Assembly: GCF_006007885.1 (NCBI RefSeq)
Contig: NZ_VCRO01000004.1
Span: 248,001 to 312,000 of the forward strand
DNA length: 64,000 nt
Reading direction: 5' to 3'
DNA from: Alteribacter natronophilus
Lineage (GTDB): Bacteria > Bacillota > Bacilli > Bacillales > Salisediminibacteriaceae
The position numbers and the translations under genes are program-made. A model generated the notes under the pieces. It was given only the letters and a program-made list of their open reading frames with translations, did not search any database and was not told the DNA's origin. This document shows positions 29,348 to 38,393 of this stretch, piece by piece. Within the stretch, counting starts at the first letter, position 1. The number at the start of each line of letters is the position of its first letter.

Positions 29348-29980
29348 TTACCCGCGAATCCGCTGGCGCCGCACCCAGAGCGTCGCCGCCCATTTTTCCC
29401 CTTCGATAACAGGGGATCCTGCATGGAGGGTGAGAGCGTTGGTTTTCGGGTCATTGTAGAAGTATTCAAAGTACACCGCTGTGCCCCGTTTCGGAGGAAT
29501 CGAGAGGCCGAGCTTCGGAAAAGCCGTTTCTCCTCCTTCTTCCACGTCGTTGAGGTACACCACAATCGTGGCGATCCGGTTGTTCGTTTCCGCCCGGGTA
29601 AACGAGTCCATGTGTGCCTTGTACTCCTCGCCGGGCCGGTAATGGAGGATATGAAGATTCTCCGCATGGGATAAAGGCATTCCCATGATGTCTGCGAGCC
29701 TCTGTTTCACTCCGGTTACAATGGAAGAATGAGTCTCATCCAAAAACACACCGCTGCTCGTCCGCATGGCATGCTCACGCTTTTCGGTACCAATCCTGGA
29801 CCGTTTAAGATGGGCGCGGCTCTGCTCAATTACCGCCTCACACTCCGCCTCATCAAGGACATTCTCCAACACAGCTACAACAGGTTCCTCCGAAAGCATG
29901 GTAACACCCATTTCGCGTCCATCCACTTCAATCACATTACCGGAACACGAAAACATCGACTGCTCTTTAATCTGGTTCAA
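29348..29980 (-). CDS. 2-oxoglutarate/Fe(II) dioxygenase, prolyl 4-hydroxylase-like
   Basis: 210 aa. The iron-binding His-X-Asp...His triad is seen: HMD in EEYKAHMDSFT (about 119-121) and His in TLHAGSPV (about 182), followed by a basic residue for 2-oxoglutarate in KWAATLWVRRQR. The P4H-specific IVVYLNDVEEGGETAFP stretch lies between. Related to the collagen-type prolyl hydroxylase known from Bacillus anthracis. The start is a TTG at 29978-29980 with GGAGG 7 nt upstream. Substrate not known; proline-rich surface or translation proteins are possible. Confidence 0.9.
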   Translation of the reverse strand: MNQIKEQSMFSCSGNVIEVDGREMGVTMLSEEPVVAVLENVLDEAECEAVIEQSRAHLKRSRIGTEKREHAMRTSSGVFLDETHSSIVTGVKQRLADIMGMPLSHAENLHILHYRPGEEYKAHMDSFTRAETNNRIATIVVYLNDVEEGGETAFPKLGLSIPPKRGTAVYFEYFYNDPKTNALTLHAGSPVIEGEKWAATLWVRRQRIRG

Positions 29981-30114
29981 CCAGGTTCCTCCTCCACGGG
30001 CTGATGCCGTTTTTTAAATTTTAGCAAAAAAACAGCAGGCAGGAAGAACTATTTTGCGGCAGCTTGTTACACTTCTGTGTCGGTTTCGGCGGATACTGCC
30101 GCGAAAACCGGCTG

Positions 30115-30149
30115 AAAAAAGGCACAGGGGACCAGTATCCCTGTACCTT
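30115..30149 (-). terminator. Terminator of the amidohydrolase gene
   Basis: Minus-strand 11-bp stem AAGGTACAGGG / CCCTGTGCCTT followed by TTTT. Confidence 0.88.
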
Positions 30150-30200
30150 CTTCATAGCTTATTTTACCGGCTTTTATGGCAAAGTAGCGCTCGCGTGGTT

Positions 30201-31349
30201 CTAACCTTCCCTGCGGAACACGGTCTCACCGTTGATGACCGTCTCCACGACGTCGGTGTAAGCGTCAAACGGGTGCTTGGTCCAGAGGACGAGATCGGCG
30301 TCCTTGCCTTCCTCGAGGGAGCCGACACGCTCCTCCACACCGATGTGGCGGGCCGCCTGGCTCGTAATCGCCCGGAACGCGGCTTCCCTGTTCATGCCTG
30401 CCTTCACGGCGTTCACAGCGGAGGTGACGAGGTACTCAATTCCGATGACTGGGTGGTCAGTCGTAATCGAAACCGGCACATCGTGCTCATCGAGGACGGC
30501 GAGGGTTTCAAAACCTTTGTCCGCAAGCTCCACTTTCGAGCGCGTGCTCATCGTCGGCCCCACTGAAACCTGAACGCCGGCTTCTGCAACATGCTCGGGG
30601 ATCAGGTGGCCTTCGGTGCAGTGCTCGATGGTGAGTTCAATGTTGAATTCCTTTGCAATCCTGATCGCTGTCAGGATATCGTCGGCCCGGTGGGCGTGGG
30701 TGCGAAGGGGGATTTCCCTGTCGAGCACCGGCAGCAGCTGTTCCATGCCGAGGTCCCGGTCCTTGATTTCCCCGTTTTCCTTCTTCTTTTTATAATCCTG
30801 GGCTTTCATGAGCGTCTCGCGCATGAGGGCGGCGATGCCCATCCGGGTCATCGGTGAAACGCTGCGTCCGCTGTATACCCGCTTCGGGTTTTCCCCGAAC
30901 GCCCCTTTCATGCCGGACGGGTTGCGGATCACCATCTCGTCCACCACGTGCCCCGCCGTTTTTAAAACGACCATCTCCCCGCCGATGACGTTCGCGCTTC
31001 CAGGCATCACCTGAACGGTAGTCACCCCGCACTCACGGGCATCCTCAAAACCCTTTTCCCGGGGGTTGATGGCGTCGAGCGCGCGGATGTGCGGCGTCAG
31101 CGGCTTGGACGTTTCGTTAAAATCCTGGCCTTCCACGCCGACGCCGCTTTCATGGACGCCAAGATGGGTATGGACATCTATAATACCCGGTGTCAGATAC
31201 CGGCCCTCACAGTCGATTGTTTCCGCATCGGCAGGAACAGAGATGTTCTCGCCGACCCCAATAATCTTTTCGCTGTCGATGAGCACTACCGCATTTTCGT
31301 ATGTATTGCCGAGTCCATCGAGGACAGTTGCATTCGTATAAGCTTTCAT
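30201..31349 (-). CDS. Metal-dependent amidohydrolase (imidazolonepropionase-like)
   Basis: 382 aa. Typical superfamily order: short beta domain, PGIIDVHTHLGVHE with the HxH metal pair (about residue 60), LRTHAHRADDILTA (about 215), IEHCTEGH (about 240), and the Asp in ITTDHPVIG (about 290), then the C-terminal beta segment GKDADLVLWTKHPFDA. I prefer the ATG at 31347-31349, because AAAGG lies next to the earlier ATG. Substrate unknown; such enzymes hydrolyse cyclic amides or dipeptides. Confidence 0.88.
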   Translation of the reverse strand: MKAYTNATVLDGLGNTYENAVVLIDSEKIIGVGENISVPADAETIDCEGRYLTPGIIDVHTHLGVHESGVGVEGQDFNETSKPLTPHIRALDAINPREKGFEDARECGVTTVQVMPGSANVIGGEMVVLKTAGHVVDEMVIRNPSGMKGAFGENPKRVYSGRSVSPMTRMGIAALMRETLMKAQDYKKKKENGEIKDRDLGMEQLLPVLDREIPLRTHAHRADDILTAIRIAKEFNIELTIEHCTEGHLIPEHVAEAGVQVSVGPTMSTRSKVELADKGFETLAVLDEHDVPVSITTDHPVIGIEYLVTSAVNAVKAGMNREAAFRAITSQAARHIGVEERVGSLEEGKDADLVLWTKHPFDAYTDVVETVINGETVFRREG

Positions 31350-31514
31350 TGCTTTCCGCATCCTTTCATGTAGAGAGTATTTTGGTGTACTTAAACTATT
31401 TCGTCACTCTAAGAAAGATTCCTGCCCGTATGGGGGAAAAACATTGGACGGGTGATTATGAGGGGCAGTTACGAAGATATAAAACTGAGAGTAACCGATG
31501 GGAGGGGAATTGTT

Positions 31515-31823
31515 GTGCCTGTGAAACGACTGATGGCTGCGATCGCTGTGCTGAATTTGACCGATGCCCTGATCACAGTAACAGGGCTGCACTTTGGCCT
31601 GATCGGCGAGGCAAATCCGCTGATGGCCCGGCTCTGGAGTGCAAGTCCCATTCTTTTTACCGGGGTGAAACTGCTGCTTAGTACCGCAGTCGTGCTTTTC
31701 TTACCCCACATCAGCAGTCCGGTCAGCAGAATCGTGACGGTCCTTACTGTCCTCGCCTTTCTCGGCTACACGTTTGTTCACGTGCTTCACCTCACCTGGC
31801 TCACTGTGTGGATCATGAACTGA
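31515..31823 (+). CDS. DUF5658 family small membrane protein
   Basis: 102 aa with three hydrophobic spans. VLNLTDALITVTGLHFGL and IGEANPLMARLW (about residues 13-46) match the conserved NxxDAxxT...EANPLM pattern of DUF5658. GTG 31515 with GGAGGGG 9 nt upstream is the start. Function unknown. It is divergent from the amidohydrolase. Confidence 0.82.
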   Translation: MPVKRLMAAIAVLNLTDALITVTGLHFGLIGEANPLMARLWSASPILFTGVKLLLSTAVVLFLPHISSPVSRIVTVLTVLAFLGYTFVHVLHLTWLTVWIMN

Positions 31824-32015
31824 TCACCGATTGCCAACTGGAAAATCCAGGGTTACACTTGAGTGAGACAGGAGGGGGTAACGGAGGGAGTCTTGCTCTC
31901 TATTCACCAGTGGATGAAAAACGGTTCAGAAGCGGACACGATGGACATACAGTATAGATAAGGCTGCTTTTAAAAGAAGTTTCAGCCGGGAATCAGTTAC
32001 TGGAAGGGTTGTTCG

Positions 32016-32044
32016 TTCTCTTTGGCATACAGGCGTGCTATACT
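32016..32044 (+). promoter_or_regulatory. Promoter for dgkB
   Basis: TTCTCT (32016-32021), 17-bp spacer, extended -10 TGCTATACT (-10 hexamer 32039-32044). Bases 31824-32015 hold nothing else that I can support. Confidence 0.55.
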
Positions 32045-32083
32045 TGTCTGAGCAGAACCCGCGAGAAGGTGGAGGCGTTTTTC

Positions 32084-33001
32084 ATGGTTAAAAAAGCAAG
32101 ACTCATCTACAATCCCTCTTCAGGGCGCGAAACGGTCATCAAGCACCTTCCTTACATTCTTGAACGCCTTGAAAAGGAAGGATACGAAGCGTCGGCACAC
32201 GCCACAACGGGCAAGGACTGTGCCAAACGGGCAGCCGGCATTGCCGCTGACAGGGGCTTCGACCTTGTTGTGGCCGCGGGCGGTGACGGTACGATCAACG
32301 AAGTGGTCAACGGCCTGGCGGAAAAAGAACACCGGCCCACACTCGGCCTTATTCCCGGCGGAACGACGAACGACTTTGCCCGGGCGCTTCAGATCCCCAA
32401 GGAGATCGAAGGGGCGTGCGACGTGCTTTGTGACGGCGCGAAGAAAGCCATTGATATCGGAAAAATCAACGAACAGTACTTTATTAATATTGCCGGAGGC
32501 GGCACGCTCACGGAGCTCACCTACGAAGTGCCGAGCCGGCTTAAAACAATGATGGGCCAGCTTGCCTATTACGTAAAGGGCTTTGAGAAACTGCCGAGAA
32601 TCCGTCCGACACACGTGACGATCGAGTATGACGGCAAATGGTTCGAAGGCGAAATCATGCTGTTTCTCGTGGCAAACACCAATTCCGTCGGCGGCTTTGA
32701 GAAGCTGGCACCGGAAGCATTTATTAACGATGGCCTGTTTGACATGCTCATCCTGAAAAAGACAAACCTGGCGGATGTGGTCCGTCTCACGGGAGCGGCG
32801 CTCCGTGGCGATCACATTAACGATGAAAGCATCATCTACGTGCAGGCAAACCGGATCAAAATTCATTCCCAGCGCGACATGCAGCTCAACCTCGACGGAG
32901 AATACGGCGGCAAGCTCCCGGGAGAATTTGTGAACCTGCACAACCACTTCGACATGCTTGTGCCGGATAAGAAGCTGTCCAATTTTCAGGATCTTTATTA
33001 A
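32084..33001 (+). CDS. dgkB: Diacylglycerol kinase DgkB
   Basis: 305 aa soluble lipid kinase returning diacylglycerol to phosphatidic acid, needed when lipoteichoic acid synthesis releases DAG. Starts KKARLIYNPSSGRE; ATP site VAAGGDGTINEVVNGLA (about 65-81) and LIPGGTTNDFARAL (about 95-108); C-terminal INLDGEY-type motif seen as LNLDGEYGGKLP. ATG 32084 with GGAGG 8 nt upstream. Its place between gatCAB and rlmCD is conserved in Bacillus, although about 19 kb of other genes here separate it from rlmCD. Confidence 0.95.
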   Translation: MVKKARLIYNPSSGRETVIKHLPYILERLEKEGYEASAHATTGKDCAKRAAGIAADRGFDLVVAAGGDGTINEVVNGLAEKEHRPTLGLIPGGTTNDFARALQIPKEIEGACDVLCDGAKKAIDIGKINEQYFINIAGGGTLTELTYEVPSRLKTMMGQLAYYVKGFEKLPRIRPTHVTIEYDGKWFEGEIMLFLVANTNSVGGFEKLAPEAFINDGLFDMLILKKTNLADVVRLTGAALRGDHINDESIIYVQANRIKIHSQRDMQLNLDGEYGGKLPGEFVNLHNHFDMLVPDKKLSNFQDLY

Positions 33002-33012
33002 ATGACTGGATT

Positions 33013-33041
33013 CCGCTCCCTGGAGAAGGGGGCGGTTTTTT
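33013..33041 (+). terminator. Terminator after dgkB
   Basis: 9-bp stem CCGCTCCCT / AGGGGGCGG (one G-U) with a 5-nt loop, then TTTTTT. Confidence 0.9.
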
Positions 33042-33098
33042 ATTTTGGGCTGGGAGCAGATTGGAGGAGGGTGAGGGCATGGGGGAATACATTATTCA

Positions 33099-33230
33099 GC
33101 TTTTAGTGGAGGGGATTTGGTGGTTAGTTATTTTATTTGGCTTTTAGTGGAGGGGATTTGGTAGTTAATTATTTTATTTAGCTTTTAGGGGAGGGAATTT
33201 GATCATTAATTTATTTTCAGCTTTTAGGCC
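33099..33230. repeat. 41-bp tandem array, three units and a partial
   Basis: GCTTTTAG begins units at 33099, 33140, 33181 and 33220 (spacings 41, 41, 39). Each unit has two related halves of about 20-21 bp, one ending in GGGGATTTG and the other in TTTTATTTG. The array lies between the dgkB terminator and the terminator of the convergent gene. Confidence 0.85.
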
Positions 33231-33256
33231 CACCCCGTGAAGTACACTCATGCAGT

Positions 33257-33289
33257 AAAAAAACTGCCGCGCAATGGCTGCGGCAGTTT
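33257..33289 (-). terminator. Terminator of the toroid-fold gene
   Basis: Minus-strand stem AAACTGCCGC / GCGGCAGTTT followed by TTTT. Confidence 0.88.
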
Positions 33290-34209
33290 TATCTTTTCTC
33301 TGGAACGAGGCCTTCGATCCGGTCGTAGTCGGCGAGGGCTTTCAGCGTAGTGACGGTGAGCCAGCCGGCCCATTCCTTTTTGGCCTCGGTTTCCCATACG
33401 TCTTCATACTGTCCCCACTTCCAGTACGGCATCCAGGAGCCGTCCTCCTGCTGACTGGCGACCTCGTAATCGAGGTTTTTCAGGACGTGCCGCTCCAGCA
33501 TGCAGGCAAACGGGGAGTCCGGAGCCGGCGCAAACAAGAGCGGTTTGGCACAGTACCCGCCCCATTTGGAAGGATCGGTCGTAACGGTGGCGCGGATATG
33601 CGGGCGAAGAGCATCGAGAATGTGGCTTTTTCCGGGCTCGGGCATCAGGTCGGCAAGACGGAGGAAACAGAGCGCCTCGTGCATCTCAAGAGGACCTGAT
33701 CCTTCAAGGTACGTAAATACCTGCTCGTGCCAGATCGGGAAAAGATCCGATTCAAGCACCTGTGGATAGCAGTGAAAGTAGCCGATAATTTCCGCACCGG
33801 GATTCGCTTCAAACGTCTCCGCCTTTTTCTCGAAATGCCACCACTCTGCATGGGGCGCCTCGTTCATTTCCCTGATTTTAAGAGGCCAGAAACCATACTC
33901 ACTGTATACGGAGGTGAGATATCCCATCGCTTTCTGGATGAACGGATGCCGCCACGATGCACCAGCAGCTCTGGCATACTGAAGCGCCACAGAGGTGGAA
34001 ATCGGGTTTGAGACTTTCGTCTGAATATCCGGCTCAATCCCGTGAGCCACGCCTCCGTCCTCATTTTGGTAGGGAGTAAGGGCTTCAAGGACGGCTTCAG
34101 CCGGCCCGTTGTAAAAGTAGTATTCGAATAGACGCTGATCGACCAGCCGTGCGTGCGTCGAGATAAAGTCGGCAGCCCGCCTGTAACGCTGCAGTGGTAG
34201 TTTTTTCAT
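33289..34209 (-). CDS. Terpene-cyclase-like alpha/alpha-toroid protein of unknown function
   Basis: 306 aa. Repeated helical motifs with aromatic and acidic turns, such as PYQNEDGGVAHGIEPD (about residues 45-60), YLTSVYSEYGFWPL, and QQEDGSWMPYWKWG near the C-terminus, resemble the QW-type repeats of the prenyltransferase/squalene-oxidase fold. No catalytic signature identifies a reaction. ATG at 34207-34209 with AAAGGGAG upstream is preferred over a start at 34257. Stand-alone gene. Confidence 0.82.
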   Translation of the reverse strand: MKKLPLQRYRRAADFISTHARLVDQRLFEYYFYNGPAEAVLEALTPYQNEDGGVAHGIEPDIQTKVSNPISTSVALQYARAAGASWRHPFIQKAMGYLTSVYSEYGFWPLKIREMNEAPHAEWWHFEKKAETFEANPGAEIIGYFHCYPQVLESDLFPIWHEQVFTYLEGSGPLEMHEALCFLRLADLMPEPGKSHILDALRPHIRATVTTDPSKWGGYCAKPLLFAPAPDSPFACMLERHVLKNLDYEVASQQEDGSWMPYWKWGQYEDVWETEAKKEWAGWLTVTTLKALADYDRIEGLVPEKR

Positions 34210-34423
34210 TGCTTCTGCTCCCTTTCGAAAAACGGCCGGGCACTGGGGTGCCCGCACAGAATATACTTTTAAGGATATACCCTTTTTCAGGAAGTTTTAG
34301 TCCGGAAGTTTTATTTTCCTGGTTTCGGTAGTGATAAAAGTCCGTAAAAACGGCCGGCATCAGAGCCTTAGTATATAGGATGGAGATCGAGAATAAGAAA
34401 ACGGGGGCACTAAGGGCTTCAAT

Positions 34424-34831
34424 TTAAATTAATTCAACTATTCTCCGGGAGACAGCATTGTGCTGGATGACGTATAGAATAATTAAAACAATAGACAACC
34501 CGGCTCCTCCCAAAAAGTATAGTATAGATAATTTAGGGTGTGAGTCCCGGAAAAGGAAAGTCAAACCGGTAGATAATATGATATACATTAAAGTTAAGGC
34601 AGTATTTCTTAATAAATCTATTTCATTTGTCAGCAGGGCCTGATACAGGACATCAACCTGAGCACTATCCAGAAAAAGTGTCTGGGAATTTAAGAATCCG
34701 TGATGAATCAGCGTTCCCTGTTCCGTCTGCTCGTACGAATACATATAAGGGAACCAATTAAAAAAGAACAAAATCAATGGCAGGATTGCCAGGAAAACAA
34801 AACCTGCTGTGAGCCCCATTTTCTTTATCAT
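34424..34831 (-). CDS. Uncharacterised 135-aa membrane protein, AT-rich
   Basis: Three hydrophobic spans at about residues 6-25, 82-98 and 104-124, separated by a hydrophilic stretch (YEQTEQGTLIHHGFLNSQ) likely outside the membrane. The ATG at 34829-34831 has GGGAGGAG 6 nt upstream. Base composition is clearly more AT-rich than the flanking core genes. No family recognised. Confidence 0.72.
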   Translation of the reverse strand: MIKKMGLTAGFVFLAILPLILFFFNWFPYMYSYEQTEQGTLIHHGFLNSQTLFLDSAQVDVLYQALLTNEIDLLRNTALTLMYIILSTGLTFLFRDSHPKLSILYFLGGAGLSIVLIILYVIQHNAVSRRIVELI

Positions 34832-34911
34832 TTCTCTCCTCCCAAAACTCAAAGGAACTTTAATTAAGTAATGCTACCCGTTAGCACAAGAAGAAATTTT
34901 TAAACCGTAGA

Positions 34912-35349
34912 CTATTCTCCAACAAGAGAGGTTTCATCCGTAAGAAGACTATCTTTTACCATATTCACATGTTCAATCATATGACCAATGTTACCTTCGC
35001 CTGCATATAAAGACATATCAAAAAAGTCTTTATTCAATTCCGACCAGTATAATACATTTTCATCTCCTGAAACTTTCACATCTCTCTTCAATCTGCCAAC
35101 ATAAACTTCAACATAACAATTTTGCAGATAATATTTAAAGTCCATTAAATGATGAAGTTTAACATCCTCTTTAGAAATAGCAGTTTCTTCGAAAAGTTCT
35201 CTGTATGCAGATTCAATTCCTGACTCTCCGATTTCAATTTTCCCTCCAACTAAATTACTTAACCCTTTATATGGATTCTTTAATCGTTTACACATTAATA
35301 ATTGATTCATATCATTGTTGTAAATCATCAAAACATTATATCCTTGCAC
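34912..35349 (-). CDS. Nudix hydrolase
   Basis: 145 aa. The Nudix box GGKIEIGESGIESAYRELFE followed by ETAI (residues ~35-58) fits GX5EX7REUXEEXGU with Ala in place of the last Gly. MutT/NudG-like enzymes hydrolyse nucleoside diphosphates linked to other groups; the substrate is not predictable. GTG start at 35347-35349 with AGGGGGT upstream. The gene is AT-rich, as is its neighbour, suggesting transfer. Confidence 0.88.
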   Translation of the reverse strand: MQGYNVLMIYNNDMNQLLMCKRLKNPYKGLSNLVGGKIEIGESGIESAYRELFEETAISKEDVKLHHLMDFKYYLQNCYVEVYVGRLKRDVKVSGDENVLYWSELNKDFFDMSLYAGEGNIGHMIEHVNMVKDSLLTDETSLVGE

Positions 35350-35563
35350 AAAACTACCCCCTTGTTAAAACTCTATGCTCCGTTAGTTAAATAAAAAATA
35401 ACATCCACTTGTTGAAGGATTCTCCCCGTTTGTTTAAGTACATTTTTTCACAAACTCATCATAAGCAGGTGGTGTTTGAATGTGCTGAATCGTTATGCTG
35501 TTCTTTCTATAAAGTCCCTTGTAAATTAAGGCTTCTATTCTCGAGCAACAGGGATTTAGAGCA
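35350..35563. other. AT-rich spacer without recognised genes
   Basis: Low-GC DNA between the Nudix gene and DUF2200. I see no credible gene, repeat or terminator. Confidence 0.5.
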
Positions 35564-35914
35564 TTATTTACGCAAAATCTTCTCCATCGCTTTTCCCTTT
35601 GCCAGCTCATCGATCAGCTTATCCAGATAGCGGATTTCCTGCATGGTCGGTTCTTCAATGTCTTCCACTCGAACCCCGCAGACCACACCTTTAATTAACT
35701 GCCGTGAAGGGTTCAGCTGGGGAGCTTCCGCAAAGAAAGTCTCAAAGTCTGTCTGTTTTTCCAGTAGCGCTTCCAACTCTTCCTGGCTGTACCCTGTCAG
35801 CCAGCGGATGATCTCATCGACTTCTGTTTTCGTACGTCCTTTTTTCTCAGCTTTTGCAACATAATGGGGATAGACATTTGCCACACTCATTGTATAGATG
35901 CTGTGTTTGGTCAC
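35564..35914 (-). CDS. DUF2200 family protein
   Basis: 116 aa. The sequence [20 protein letters not shown] followed by [20 protein letters not shown] matches the conserved N-terminal half of DUF2200. The GTG at 35912-35914 with GAAAGGA 6 nt upstream is the start; the longer reading frame upstream runs through the neighbouring terminator and is not coding. Function unknown. Confidence 0.85.
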   Translation of the reverse strand: MTKHSIYTMSVANVYPHYVAKAEKKGRTKTEVDEIIRWLTGYSQEELEALLEKQTDFETFFAEAPQLNPSRQLIKGVVCGVRVEDIEEPTMQEIRYLDKLIDELAKGKAMEKILRK

Positions 35915-36049
35915 GATACATCCTTCCTTTCTGGTTGGGCTGTTTAATGACTTATTCTGGATTATCCAAAGAAATCCTCCAATCTCCTGGCAGCACGACG
36001 AATCGTCTGTTTCTGACAGCCTTGAACAGGAGCGGTGAGTGGGCCACAG

Positions 36050-36084
36050 AAAAAAGGCTCCTCTTCCATAAAGAAGAGAAGCCT
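36050..36084 (-). terminator. Terminator of the alanine symporter gene
   Basis: Minus-strand 12-bp stem AGGCTTCTCTTC / GAAGAGGAGCCT (one G-U pair) followed by TTTTTT. Confidence 0.9.
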
Positions 36085-36098
36085 GAGGCAAAACGCCG

Positions 36099-37514
36099 TT
36101 ATTTTGCCTGTTCCTGTTTTTCCTCGCGCTCCCAGCACTCGGTGCCGGAAAGACCTTCAATGCGGTCGGCATAAAAGACCGGTTCTTTGCGCGCCTTGCG
36201 CTGCTCTCCGTAATCCTTAAGTACCGCAACGGCAATTTTACCGAGTATGGCAATGACGAGAAGGTTCATCACCGCCATGAGTCCCATAAACAGGTCAGCC
36301 ATCATCCATACCGTGCTGAGCTCAGCTGTGGCCCCGAGAAGGACCATCCCCATCACGGCAAAGCGGTAGAAGTTGATGATAAAGCGGTTCTTGCGGACAA
36401 ACTCCATGTTTGTCTCGCCGTAGTAGTAGTTTCCTACGATCGAACTGAAGGCAAACAGGAGAATAGCCAGGGCGAGAAACGAGATGGCCCAGTCGCCGAT
36501 ATGCTCACTGAGTGCCAGCTGGGTGATGGCGATTCCCTCTTCGCCGCTGCCGGTATAGGCGTCGGTAAGAAGGATCACAAACGCTGTCGCTGTACAGATA
36601 ACGAGCGTGTCGACAAATACACCGAGGGACTGCACGAGTCCCTGTTTGGCAGGGTGTTTCACGTCGGCAGTCGCAGCTGCGTTCGGCACACTACCCATAC
36701 CAGCTTCGTTGGAGAAGAGTCCGCGCCGGATCCCCTGCATAAGCGCAGCACCCATACCGCCACCGACAACTTCCTCAATACCGAAGGCGTGGGAAACGAT
36801 CAGGCTGATGATCCCAGGTAATTCCGTAATGTTGACAATGGTGATACCAAGGGCAAACACAAGGTAAATGAGCGCCATAACCGGCACAATTACCTGTGTC
36901 ACTTTCGCTACCCGCTGGACACCGCCAAAGAAGACGAGTCCCGCGAGAAGGGCAAGCACAATGCCTGTCCACCACGGATTGATGTCGTAGGCATTTTCAA
37001 ATGCACCGGAAATCGTGTTCGCCTGCACCATATTAAAAATAAATCCGAAAGCAAGTGTAATCAGAATCGCAAACGAAACACCGAGCCAGCGTGCATTCAA
37101 TGCTTTTTCCATATAGTATGCCGGGCCGCCGCGGAAGTTTTTTCCGTCCTTTACTTTATAAACCTGGGCGAGGGTACTTTCAATGAACGCAGTTGCCGCA
37201 CCGAGGAGGGCAATCAGCCACATCCAGAAAACAGCACCCGGTCCACCGAGGGAAACGGCAAGGGCAACACCAGCCAGGTTACCAGTCCCAACACGTGAGG
37301 CTGTACTGATACAAAAGGCCTGGAAAGAGGAAACACCCTGTTTACCCTCCCTGGAAATTGTACTTTTTTCCGTTATCACTTTGAACATTTCGCCAAAGTA
37401 GCGGAACTGCACAAACTTTGTACTGATCGTAAACCAGAGGCCAAGACCGAGGAGGAGGCCAATCAGAATCCACGTCCATAAAAAATCATCAATAAACCAT
37501 TCCAGTAATTCCAT
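36099..37514 (-). CDS. Alanine/glycine:cation symporter (AGCS family)
   Basis: 471 aa with about 10-11 membrane spans. The AGCS signature [19 protein letters not shown] then VFWMW (about residues 79-103) is complete; [20 protein letters not shown] (about 280) is also diagnostic. It imports alanine or glycine with Na+. The ATG at 37512-37514 has AAGGAG 10 nt upstream. An inverted repeat lies in the promoter region. Confidence 0.94.
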   Translation of the reverse strand: MELLEWFIDDFLWTWILIGLLLGLGLWFTISTKFVQFRYFGEMFKVITEKSTISREGKQGVSSFQAFCISTASRVGTGNLAGVALAVSLGGPGAVFWMWLIALLGAATAFIESTLAQVYKVKDGKNFRGGPAYYMEKALNARWLGVSFAILITLAFGFIFNMVQANTISGAFENAYDINPWWTGIVLALLAGLVFFGGVQRVAKVTQVIVPVMALIYLVFALGITIVNITELPGIISLIVSHAFGIEEVVGGGMGAALMQGIRRGLFSNEAGMGSVPNAAATADVKHPAKQGLVQSLGVFVDTLVICTATAFVILLTDAYTGSGEEGIAITQLALSEHIGDWAISFLALAILLFAFSSIVGNYYYGETNMEFVRKNRFIINFYRFAVMGMVLLGATAELSTVWMMADLFMGLMAVMNLLVIAILGKIAVAVLKDYGEQRKARKEPVFYADRIEGLSGTECWEREEKQEQAK

Positions 37515-37587
37515 GACTCTCACACTCCTTTATATTAGATAGGATCAATATATTAAAATATCATAGATTGTAAGCGACAAATCAGAT

Positions 37588-37605
37588 TATGTAATGATTT
37601 ACATA
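37588..37605. promoter_or_regulatory. Inverted repeat upstream of the alanine symporter gene
   Basis: TATGTAA-TGAT-TTACATA, perfect 7-bp arms with a 4-bp spacer, about 75 bp before the start codon and just upstream of a candidate -35 (minus strand TTGTCG-17-TTTAAT). The arm spacing does not fit the TGTNAN7TNACA box of GlnR/TnrA. Confidence 0.4.
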
Positions 37606-37612
37606 GTCGCCC

Positions 37613-37640
37613 GTAAAAAAACACAGGAGGCTGCCTGTGC
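37613..37640 (-). terminator. Terminator of the YtxG/YtxH-like cluster
   Basis: Minus-strand stem CACAGG / CCTGTG with a 6-nt loop followed by TTTTTTT. Confidence 0.75.
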
Positions 37641-37978
37641 TAGGAAAGTACGATCACTGCCCCGGCAAAAAAGACAATCAGCAAAACGATGCCCGCAGCT
37701 GTTGTGCCGGCAACTGTGCTCCCGCTGCTTTCATCTTCATTTCCTTCCTCACGACTGATGGTGGTGAATTTACCGGGAGCGGACGTGCCGTAGATCTGTG
37801 GTTTTGGCATGTCCTTACGGGTAAAGACCTTCACGATGAGTGGAATAAAGGCCAGAGCGATGAGGACGATAAGAAAGAGAAGGAAGTTGGCCAGACCAAT
37901 CGGTGTGAAGTAGGACAAGACACCTAAAACAGCGGCGGCTGCCAGTGCACAGGCACCACCCAGGATGGCAGGTTTCAC
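37640..37978 (-). CDS. Uncharacterised 112-aa membrane protein
   Basis: Three hydrophobic spans: two close together (about residues 4-24 and 28-50) and one at the very C-terminus (about 92-112), with a hydrophilic middle (TRKDMPKPQIYG...REEGNEDESSG). GTG at 37976-37978 is used because GAAAGGAG lies 7 nt upstream. It follows the YtxH-like gene by 13 bp and is the last gene before the terminator, so it probably belongs to the same operon. No family recognised. Confidence 0.75.
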   Translation of the reverse strand: MKPAILGGACALAAAAVLGVLSYFTPIGLANFLLFLIVLIALAFIPLIVKVFTRKDMPKPQIYGTSAPGKFTTISREEGNEDESSGSTVAGTTAAGIVLLIVFFAGAVIVLS

Positions 37979-37991
37979 AAAATCACTCCTT

Positions 37992-38288
37992 TCACGCCTT
38001 CTGATCGTTTTCATGGGCTGCCTGAACAGCCAGCTTGTCGATTTCCTCAAGCTGTGCTTCAATTTTGGCCCGGGCCTCGAGGTATTCGTCCTCAATGCGG
38101 GCCGATTCGAGGCGGATTTCGTCCCTTAAGTCCTCAAGCCGTTTGCGCTTTTCAGCGTACTTCACATAAAGCTCCCGGCGTACGTCATCACCCGGGCGCC
38201 TGGCAGTCAGTACAGCCGCAATCCCGCCGATAACCGATCCGGTGATAAATCCGGTAACGGCGATGCCTGCCTTAAATTCTCCTCCCAT
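37992..38288 (-). CDS. YtxH-like protein
   Basis: 98 aa. A glycine-rich N-terminal hydrophobic span (FKAGIAVTGFITGSVIGGIA) is followed by a long charged coiled coil (about 40-95, ELYVKYAEKRKRLEDLRDEI and onward). This is the YtxH/gas-vesicle-protein-like layout. In B. subtilis ytxH is a general-stress gene beside ytxG; here too a DUF948 gene is directly upstream. ATG at 38286-38288 with AAGGAG 10 nt upstream. Confidence 0.72.
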   Translation of the reverse strand: MGGEFKAGIAVTGFITGSVIGGIAAVLTARRPGDDVRRELYVKYAEKRKRLEDLRDEIRLESARIEDEYLEARAKIEAQLEEIDKLAVQAAHENDQKA

Positions 38289-38393
38289 ATCCGTCACACT
38301 CCTTATCAGGTGGTAAATCCTTGTGAAATGAAGAAAGATGGCCTTTAAGCATGCTCGCTTGTAAGACCACCTGGTGTATTATTCGGTAAGATA

